The translations under genes and the position numbers were made by a program. This document shows, piece after piece, positions 55,783 to 64,000 of a DNA stretch of 64,000 bases (within the stretch, counting starts at the first letter, position 1; the number at the start of each line of letters is the position of its first letter). Origin of the DNA: Asterella californica (taxonomy: Eukaryota; Streptophyta; Marchantiopsida; Marchantiales; Aytoniaceae); the NCBI GenBank assembly GCA_036924285.1, contig JAYKYS010000012.1, positions 1,860,001 to 1,924,000 of the forward strand, read 5' to 3'. The notes below the pieces were generated by a model. The model saw nothing but the letters and a program-made list of their open reading frames with translations. It was not told the DNA's origin and ran no database searches.

Positions 55783-58439
55783 GGTGCTCTTCGTGCTCAT
55801 TCTTGAATTGCAGTCGGAATGTCAACCCATACTTCAGCTTCTGGAGTCTTCGGAAGACTCCTTGTAGTTGTAGAAGTTGTCTTCTGTGCGATCCTGGTGC
55901 TCAGCATCTCCTCCTGAGAATCCAACTCCGATCCAGAATGAATGATCAGGAAAGAGGCGCTCTTCCTAGGCATACTCCTAGGCCTCATCTTCCTCGGAGG
56001 TGATGCGTCTTTTGTACCGCTGGAGTCGTCTTTTCGCACCATAACCGTCTTTTGATGAGTGTCCGATCTCGTTTGAGGCACTAAAGTGAGAGAGGAAGTC
56101 ACGGCCGTTGTCTGATCTTCTTCTCTCGGGGTCTCTTTCTTCACCTCGCACTATCTGTTGGTCCATACCTCGCCAACTGGTCTTTTGTCAGATCCCCTTT
56201 GGACACGTACAAATAGCAGAAGAACGGGGTGAAGTGCCCTCCTACTGGGATGCCCGAGTACACCAACTTTGCCTGGATGTAAGTATGGAAGAAGGTGCTC
56301 CAGTTGACGGGCAGTCCCTCCCAGATGGCTTCCAGGAACTCCACGTCCAAATCTCCAAGGTATCTCGTCTTCTGCGCTTTCCTCTTGGGGAAGAGGTGAA
56401 GAAACAGCTTCGTCAGACGACGCTTCCGCGGCTCCTCATAAACTTCTACCTTCCATCTATTCCTTCCCTGTCTATCTTCCAAGAAAAGACTAGTCGTGCT
56501 TCCAGACACATGCCACTTCTCTGAGATCATCGGTAAGATCTTCTTCTCGAGCTTGTACCCTCGGTTTTTGGATTCTGGCATGTGAAAAGCCTTACGTCAC
56601 CACTCCACCGTCTAGGAAGACGGTCTTTCATGAGCGATCCTTGCCTTCACAAGTACAAGGTTGCGTGGAGGTAGTGCTGTCTAAACCTCCTCCAGAATAC
56701 CCTGGTCCGTGAGGTTCCAATCCCACAAGAAGAAGTCGAGACTCAACTCTTTGATGAAGGGTTAGGCCTCTGTCAATTCTGTGGCTGGTAACACCAACTC
56801 TCGAGGATGTATCGACATGCTTCGAGCTCTGTTATACTAAGCCACACGTACTTGCTGTGAGCCGAGAGTTCAGTCCTTCCCAAGTCTTCACAATCTAGCT
56901 TCCACTCACAGAAGACGAATCTAGTCTTCTAGAAGACAACTATCCCTTCTTCCGAGATTCTAACAATGCTTCCTAAGTACCTCTCGTCTTCCGAGCTATA
57001 TCTAAACAATCCTAACTAAGCAAGGCATTGCATGGATTCCCAAGAAGACAACCCACCTTGCATTTCATCCTACTTCCTAACAGAAGATACAAGATACGTG
57101 AGAAGCAGAGTATACGAAAAGTTCAGAAGAGGGTTGCGGACTCCTGCGGTGACAGTGGCCTCCAGGAAGACTCCCGAGACCGCTTCCGATCTAACTGACG
57201 TACTCGGAAGACCCTCGCAGTCAGACTTCCCGTCACTGGTCTCAACTGTCTTCAGCTTCCTACGCACAATCTAGCCTCACAACAGGCACGGAACTTTCAT
57301 ACTATGTTCTTCCGACTCCTTATCTCTCATACACGCTCAGAAGAAGCTTGCTGTATGACGAGAAGACATGACCTTCGACCATTCCCTCCAGATTCGACCA
57401 GCAAGGCTTCTCACAACTCTCTTCTAAGTTCGGGAAGAAGAAGAAATAGGTTGCTATGGGTCGGACAGAAGAGACCCGTAAAGGACCTTCATGTCTTCTC
57501 GCGCATTCTGCCAGCCGTTCCAACCTTCTAGTCTTTCTAGGAAGATGTGGATTTGAGAAGACGAGAAGATTGGGAGGCACATGCCTGGTTCTCAGTTTCT
57601 AGCTTCTCGAAACAACAATCAACTCACCGGTTCACTTAAGATTCGTACCAAGCTTCTCTCAACACAAAACCCAATCCAATCCAATCTTGATACGAATTGC
57701 AAACAGTCGTCTTCCAAAGACGTTCAGACGCGTCTTCTGTCCACGGATTTTGGAACAGAGACGCAGTAGGGTAGAGAAATTGATAGTCAGGTTATCAAAT
57801 TTGGGGATGGGAAGCAGGGAAGCTCAATTCCAACTTGGGAAGAAGTGGGAAGATGACTGTCAAAAATTGGACAGCGTTTCCGTGCCCAATGTTTGCAGAA
57901 AAGTTCAGGGTAGGGAAATCGATCGATGGGTTGCTTGCAAACGAGCGAGGAAGCTCAGGGGACATCAAATCAAAGACGAGAAGCGGTGAAAAAGGGAGGA
58001 AGAACATGAGAAGAACCTCAGTACTGCTTCCGGCTGCTTCTTGTTACTCTTTCAGTCTTCAATTCCACCTTCAATGTGACACTAGGATCCTGCTTCTGTC
58101 GCCAGTTTCGAGCTGCGCCCCTTTGCTGCTGCAATCGATCTTGCTACTGCACCGAAGCTTCTCTCTTGATTCTTAATCGACCCTCTAGTTTTGCTCTTCG
58201 AAATCCTCAGGGATTCCTTACTCTCTCAGCTCGAATTTGCTTCCTAGCTAGAAAAACTGCCTCGCTCTCTCTCTCGCTCTAATTCGATTCTACGTGCTCT
58301 CGATCTCGACCCTTCTCGCTTCCAATGCTGCTTCGATTCCCAAGGTGCAATCGATCTTAATGCGGAGTCGATCTCCAATGCGAGAAGCAGCAAGGGAGTC
58401 GGTGCTAATGCGCCTCTAACTCGTGTCTTCCTTGCGTGA
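55783..58439. other. Island rich in GAAGAC/GTCTTC, identity unknown
   Basis: No LTR element sequence. The hexamer GAAGAC in either orientation occurs about eighteen times, mostly as GGAAGACG or AGAAGACG/A, at 55.85-57.75 kb. A minus-strand decayed ORF occupies 55797-56790. Beyond 57.78 kb the motif stops and the sequence becomes CT-rich (58255-58320, a CTCTCTCTCGCTCT stretch) with no open frame that I trust. Confidence 0.5.
55797..56790 (-). pseudogene. Decayed ORF resembling plant transposon-associated proteins
   Basis: Read right to left: an upstream part with ELSLDFFLWDWN and NLVLVKARIAHERPS, interrupted by three stops (two replace likely Trp codons). A 146-codon open stretch (56581-56141) includes YKLEKKILPMISEKWHVSG, KLFLHLFPKRKAQ, DLDVEFLEAIWEGLPVNW, FFHTYIQAKLVYSGIPVGGH and FTPFFCYLYVSKG. 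After a stop, a Ser/Thr/Lys/Glu-rich tail runs to 55797. The middle recalls the 'putative plant transposon protein' domain, where a short helical segment precedes a phrase like FP-LIT-LC, but I make this link by pattern only. Function not known. Confidence 0.4.
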
Positions 58440-58559
58440 TTAAGGAAATGGGGTTCGATTACCTCGGCCTACCTACTACTATGATGACTACTCGATAGGT
58501 ACACCTATCCCTTGTCTCGGTGGCGTGTGGTTGATACCCATGTAATCACTATAATGAGT

Positions 58560-58654
58560 AATCATAAGTAATAAGGTTACTTCAATTACATAGACATGTT
58601 ATTAACTTTAAAAATTTTGGAAAATCTCCAATCCTGCAAATTGTGGGCACAACA
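58560..58654. repeat. Short unidentified repeat, copy 2
   Basis: Shares TTACATAGACATGTTATTAAC and AATTGTGGGCAC with 8680-8775. It abuts and truncates the C-family fragment that starts at 58655. Confidence 0.5.
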
Positions 58655-59880
58655 CTTTTCTTCGCAGCCCTTCTACCTTCTTGTAAATAGCAATCGCACA
58701 CTCTGAGAACCCAACAAACCATGTACAAAAGACACTTTCTCCTTCAAGCGAGAGTACCTTCTCTTACGCACCACCACAATCCCGCTCTACAGTGGTACTC
58801 AAAGAAAATCTTGAACTCTTCACTCACTCTTGGAAGCGGTTTCTCCATCAGACGATCTCAATTGCGCTCGTGATTGGACGGTACAGTCAATGTATCGCTC
58901 TTCTCCCATCTTGATTTCGGATCCTAGCATAAGCAGATCTGTTGTACAGTACCTTATCTTCATCTCAGTTGTTGTGATGAAAGGTTGACCAAGAATGAGC
59001 GGGTATAATGTTGCTTCTTGAACAAAGAAGTTTTGCTCAATAACAACATCACTTATGCGCACTCTAATGTCTAGACAAGCTCCATATAAATCTCCTCTTG
59101 TGTTGTTGGCTGCTCTTATGACCCACCCATGCTCTATGTCGATTGACCATTTCTTCCTCTTGTACAACTCCTTCGACATGATGTTGATTTCTGATCCATG
59201 ATCAATTAGAGCAATCACCGGCTCATCCAAGTCTCTGATCCTCACCAGCGTCTCCATCGTAACTCGAGCCCAGTGACAGTGACTGTAATGACTTGAGCTT
59301 TGCTTCCCATCCTCCTCTTTATTCTCAAAATGTATCATGCGGCTTCGATCTCTTTCTTCCTCTAAAGAATAAACACTGCACTTTGCAAACTCTCTCTCCT
59401 CATCCACAGACATCCTAGTATCCAAGGCATGCAATAAACCAGTCTCACCCGTAATCTGTCACTTCCGTTCGATGATCTCGATAATGACATCATGAAACTC
59501 ACGCTCAGCAATGTCCAAAACTTCCCTCAAAATAAACTCCATCTTCGCATTTAGAATACGATCTTCAAAGACTCCCTTCAAGTCTATTGAAGCCTCGATG
59601 TCCGACTATAGTTTGTATGCAGCCGGCTTATCCTTCTCCTTCTGAAACTCCTTTGCTCTTTCTTTCGATGGAGAAGGAGCATCATTTATTGGTAGATCTT
59701 GAGCTCCTGCATCTCGAAGCTCTTGATGACCCTCTTCCTCGAGTCAGTCTTTTGGGAGAAGTTCTTTCTCTTGCATCTTCTGAATCTCGCTTTCTCTTCT
59801 CTTCCAACAACGCTTCGTGTTGGTTCTTGGTGATGTAAGCATGTATCAATAGAGCTTCTATCGGATCCTCTCATCCAGTA
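58655..59880 (-). pseudogene. pro: C-family gag end and protease fragment
   Basis: Minus strand, from 59880: HQEPTRSVVGREEKARF, the linker VLDIAEREFHDVIIEIIERK, then from 59434 HALDTRMSVDEEREFAKC, VIALIDHGSEINIMSKELYK, GDLYGACLDIRV and PLILGQPFI, and the spacer up to 58655. The DHG triad is intact here (about 59200). It parallels 31620-32830 of C. Both ends are cut, by the repeat at 58654 and by AT-rich sequence at 59881. Confidence 0.88.
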
Positions 59881-60060
59881 TGATTTTTTGTTTATTAATT
59901 GATTAGTTGTAAGTAAATAAGAAGAATATGTAGTAGAAGATAGAAGATAGGAGTAGAATAATGTTAATTAGAAGTTTAGTGAAGAATCGATGTTATGGAG
60001 GAATCTATCGTATCTATCAAGACAGTTGGGATAAGATTTTCTCATAGTTGAGTTCCTCAG
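59881..60060. other. AT-rich spacer
   Basis: About 180 bases, nothing recognised; ends at the solo LTR. Confidence 0.5.
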
Positions 60061-61819
60061 TGTCGTAGTGCGTGACATTCCACATGATGAAACGGAACTT
60101 CAGAAGACTCAACCAGCATTTGTTCGAGAAGCTGCGCCCTAGCTTATCAAGCTAGGCAGGAGCTAAGCTGGGGCCATGCTTGACAAGCTGCCCCTTAGCT
60201 TGGATTGGAATATCACCCTGAAGGGGTCGAAAGACACCAGAATGTAGGCTCAACGAGGAGAGAGACTTCATGCTTCCAGTTTTGACATAAAGTGTTTTAA
60301 GCAATAGTTAGTATGAGTTTTTGATTAACAAATATGCGAAAAAGGGAAATCCGTCGATTCTGGCTCATGACTTGGACTCTCAATCTGATAGCATGAGTGT
60401 GTAGGTGTTCATGAGTACTATAGTTTTGACTCTTCATTCATTAAAAATGGAGTTGTATAGAGAAGTTAGCATAAGAAAGGCTAGTAAAGACTTTGCAGAA
60501 AAATTTCTTCAGTAAAAGCATATGTACAGACTGTAAATGCTTTTAGAACTGAACCAAAGCCCATCCCAGTGATAGGGCGCTTGCCTAGGGAGAAAGTGGT
60601 CTCAAGATCAATTCCCCCTGGCCTCTGGTTCTTATTCCGGCATGTTGACCTCCTGGAAGGGAGTCTATGTTGGATATCAGCCACGTCCTGCATATCTAGG
60701 GGCGGGAGATCGGTATCTCCCTTAATCGTGGGTTTCCTGGCTTAAGCCTCCGCATGCCATTGTGAATATACCATGAGAGATACCTGATGTGCATATGAGG
60801 GGGCTGTAAGCCCTGTGGGGCAGCCCCACAAGTGTAGGGGCTTCGGCTTACATTGGATGGCTTGTGGTATATTCAGGATGGCATCAAGAGCACGGGAAAC
60901 TTTTGTTAATCAGTTAATTAATCATCGAGTCAGCTTAGCAATGACAAAGAAAGCTATGAGACCTTTAGTAATGAAGGGGTCAGCTTTGTAGAGGCAGCTG
61001 TGAAGCTTTTATTAAAAAGGGAGCTGGTTTAGTAATTAAGGTTCTGTACGTAAGGATAGCAGGGGGGCAACTTAGCTAAAGGTCTGCTTCTGATAAGTAG
61101 TTCTGCTTATAAGGACAGCATGGGGTAGCTTAGCTGGGGACTTACCTTTTAGGTTAATTAACCTACGGCCGCAAGAGATAGGGGACTTTTTACAGAGAGG
61201 AGAAAGAGAGCCGTCGGGACATGCAGGAGAAGCTTGGAGGTTGAGGAGAGGAAATTTCTGAGGAAATTCAGTGAGGAGATCGATGCAAAGGGATAGACAA
61301 GAGTTTAGGAGCAAAAACTTTATCAAATATACAGATTGGAGGCAGAGCTACCCTCAAAACGAACAAGGGACAGTCTATTGAGCGGAGATCGAGTTGATGA
61401 TCTATGAGAGACTTTTGATCGTTTTTGAACGAAATTTCTGGGAGTTTTCAGTTGGGAGGTTGACGCAAGGAGAGGAATAAGAGTCAGGGGCCTGAATTTC
61501 ACCTACTAGATTGAGATTGAGGTGAACTTGGAGAAAGAGACGCACAAGAGAGGAAGAGAGAGAGATTTTCCTTACAGTTGAAGAAATTGATGATGCAGCC
61601 GGCATTGAAATAAAGTTATTCTGAATCTTGAAAGATCTATCTGTACGTCTGAGTGTCTGCTGGGTGTCTATTTGAGTGTTTGTCTTGTAATTGGTGGCGG
61701 CAAGAAGTAAGGTTTTGAGATCTCATCATCAATAACAACCTGTTTTTCCTTTTGATCGTTTCTCTGATCGATCACAGTCAGGAGGTCCGTACTCCCCAAG
61801 AAAGACTCTCGTCTCGACA
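60061..61819 (+). mobile_element. Solo LTR of the E/F family (1759 bp)
   Basis: TGTCGTAGTGCGTGACATTC to CTCTCGTCTCGACA, end-to-end match to the F 3' LTR. Flanks are tcag before and tcgg after, a probable 4-base duplication with one change. No internal sequence. Confidence 0.9.
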
Positions 61820-62460
61820 TCGGACGAAGAACTTTTAAACGATGTGTTGTGTGAGGCAAATAGAGTCTGAACGACGAAGTTATAGCATATTGAAGATGCG
61901 GCGAAGTTGAAGAAGAATGACCTCGTAGTACTACGAGCACTGAAGTACTTCAGTGAAGCTAAGAAAATCCTGACTTCGGCACGTGTGGAAGAACCATCAC
62001 GACATATAAGTAGAAAGGTTTAGGTCATTTGTCCTATTGCTTTATCAAGTGCAGAGCGTTAGCAGGAGCGGAGCGCGCCGCACTCTCCGGTTGACGAAGT
62101 ACTCCTTCTTCGCGAAGTCGATTTGTGAAGAAGAAACCTCCTTCTTTGTACTTCACTTCCTTCTTCGTAGCATTTCAAATCGGTAACTTAGGACTTCGGT
62201 ACATGCGAGAGATGCAAACATCCAAGCCACCGTGGCTTCGGACGTTAGATGTGAATTGGACAAGACTTCGTCGATATACGAAGGAGTTGGAGAATGGGAT
62301 TGTAATTCCTCCTACTACCTTGGTGAGAGATGATGTCAGCTAAGCTGGTGTGTAGTGACGAAGGATTTCTCCTTTTGCCCATTTAGTATACAAGATATCG
62401 TTCCCACAAAGGATTTGCACAAGTAACGCTGCTCTAAGTTCTAAGATCTGTTCAAACACA
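61820..62460 (+). other. Possible coding remnant, unidentified
   Basis: From 61826 one frame reads DEELLNDVLCEANRV, stop, then IEDAAKLKKNDLVVLRALKY and FSEAKKILTSARVEEPSRHI to a stop at about 62023: helix-like and charged, as in real coding sequence. A 72-codon stretch at 62125-62343 includes LRTLDVNWTRLRRYTKELEN. I do not recognise either. They lie on the solo LTR's right flank. Confidence 0.3.
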
Positions 62461-63510
62461 CAAACACACGGGTTTTGCCTAGAAATCCCGTCTTCTCACA
62501 AAACCACACAAAACAACACGTCTTCCAGACACGCCAAATGGTGCTCCGGAACTAGACAAACAACTACCAACTAAAATATCACACAATTATGCACAGAGAA
62601 GCTCGGGAAGACGATCTTCCTACTTCCAGGTTGCTTCTTCCGATCTTCTCGATACCGTCTTCCCGAAGCGATTCTCGTCTTCTGGGGGTTTAGCTCGTCT
62701 TCTCACACCTCCAGAAGGCTGTCCGGCTTCGCAGAAGTCGACTAGTAACAGTCGTTACACCTTATTCTCACACTCACATTCCAACGGGTTAGATCAATCA
62801 CAGTGTGTATACCCCCTGTAGCCTTCCCAGGCTTCTGCCTACGGAAGTTGTCTTCCTGCAGCACTACAATGACATTCATCTTCACGGAAGCTCAATAGAA
62901 GTATCGGAAGCTCATTAGAAGAAGATAAGAAGATGGGGAAGATGAGGGAAGATGGGAAGAAGAAGAAATCCAAACAAGAGAAAACAGGATGAAAAAGGGC
63001 AATTAAGATTCCGACAGGCTTCTAGTCCGGATCCCGACTAACAAGCCATCCCTGCTTGTAATAGTTTGGGGAGGAAGACAACAAACGTGAGTACTGTAGC
63101 ACCGTCTTCTACTCGAGGATGTCGTCTTCTGTTGCGGGAAGAAGGCTTCTTTCTTCTTCACTTCGCTGCTCTGATTGCTCTGTCTTCTGGGGTCCCTTAT
63201 CCGGTAGACCGTTCGTACGTAGATCCCAAGTGCTCTACTGAACGAGTCAAGCTACACTCCACAACTGTTGACATTCACCGCCACTCAAGAAGAACACTTC
63301 CCATGCACAATTGGGAGCGAATTCAGTGAACCCATCATCAGGAAGACATGGACAAAGCTGCTGCACTCAAATCCACAATCTATTCCCCGAGAAGAAGTCA
63401 CAATGGCATTGGGAAGCTCACTCCCTCTACTTCCTGCGCCTACTCCTCGACACACCAGTCTAATCAGCAGGTCTGCACGAGGATGCCGTTCTCTGTTCCT
63501 AGACTGTTAC
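62461..63510. other. Second GAAGAC/GTCTTC-rich island
   Basis: About twelve GAAGAC/GTCTTC sites between 62490 and 63345, in both orientations, in otherwise unrecognised noncoding sequence. Same signature as 55.85-57.75 kb. Confidence 0.55.
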
Positions 63511-63511
63511 C

Positions 63512-64000
63512 AAAAAAGACGGATATCAGATCAGACGATCCGTTTGGACGGTGTGTGCGATTTTAAGCCGCTGAAGGAGTTTTGGAAGGTTTGGTCACTT
63601 GCGACCAAAAATTGGAGATATCTCTGTTGTTGGGAGTCGGATCTGAAGGTTTTCTAAGCCAATGGTGTCAAGGAAGAAGACCCTATCGATATCTTAAGAC
63701 CTTTTGGCGAAAAGAGAATGTTCTCAGATAGATCTTTTTCGGTTCATTCGCTACGATTTTCGCCTTTTTTAGTTCGTTGGAGTTCTAGTTTGTTATGTAC
63801 AGCTTGTGGTAGCTAGCTTTAGCTAAGAGCTTGTACATGAATGTTGTTTGGACTTGGGTTTGAATAGTGTAATATTGAGACAACTCTTTTTGTTAGCAAA
63901 GGGATGTTTCTCTTGCTGTGAGCTACGCTTCGACAGTTTTGGGTCTGGGTTGAGATTCATAGACTCGTTTAAGGATTTTACAGCAGACTACAGACCACTG
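63512..64000 (+). repeat. C-family LTR fragment, runs off the window
   Basis: From AAAGACGGATATCAGATC onward it matches 29540-30030 and 37720-38200 of the C LTRs (GTGTGCGATTTTAAGCCGC, GGGAGTCGGATCTGAAGG, GTGGTAGCTAGCTTTAGCTA). The first two thirds of the LTR, including the tandem repeats, are missing. Confidence 0.88.

Noticed and set aside
57780..58439. 5' end of a host gene (CT-rich leader-like sequence)
   Set aside because: No following coding region or splice pattern that I could support.

Overview
The window is a dense graveyard of nested Ty3/gypsy (Metaviridae-type) LTR retrotransposons. I recognise no intact host gene, rRNA or tRNA gene. A land plant or close relative is suggested by three things: an Arabidopsis-type telomere motif (TTTAGGG) embedded at 18.3 kb, a primer site matching plant tRNA-Glu, and a chromodomain-bearing integrase. 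I cannot name the species.

Layout. (1) 1-5201, minus: element A, cut by the window edge, inserted into H2 (5202-8663, plus), a 5'-truncated member of the H family. (2) 8664-9486: a short unidentified repeat, then a minus-strand pol scrap (J). (3) 9487-51162: one old chromovirus-like element D, blown apart by later insertions. Element I (9760-19363) sits in its 5' LTR and itself holds a solo LTR (10635-11547) and the deletion derivative F (12974-15965). Element C (20885-38388) sits in D's protease and holds the youngest element B (21931-29095) in its own 5' LTR. Element E (39721-49745, minus) sits in D's RT/RNase H region, and H (51163-55782) sits in D's 3' LTR. (4) 55783-64000: two islands very rich in GAAGAC/GTCTTC with a decayed transposon-like ORF, a minus-strand C-family fragment, a solo LTR of the E/F family and the start of another C-family LTR.

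There are two main lineages. The TGTCG...CGACA lineage (A, B, C, E, F and the solo LTR at 60 kb) has gag and protease in ORF1 and RT-RNase H-integrase in ORF2, the latter in the -1 frame. It carries a DHG protease motif and an FLDD RT motif, and makes 4-bp target duplications that nearly always read ACGG/CCGT or CCGA/TCGG. The TGTAAC...TTTACA lineage (H, H2, I and the solo LTR at 10.6 kb) uses a tRNA-Glu-like primer site, a DGGS protease and an FIDD RT. D is a third type: YIDD RT, C-terminal chromodomain, TGTCACG LTR.

All coding regions are decayed. Many premature stops are TGG to TGA changes that a related copy in the same window still reads as Trp, which points to deamination of methylated cytosines in silenced DNA. 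The most interesting leads are the apparent WCGG insertion preference, the GAAGAC-rich islands, the telomere-repeat patch in an RT gene, and the 157-bp tandem repeats in the C LTRs. Coordinates of LTRs were set by comparing copies by eye.
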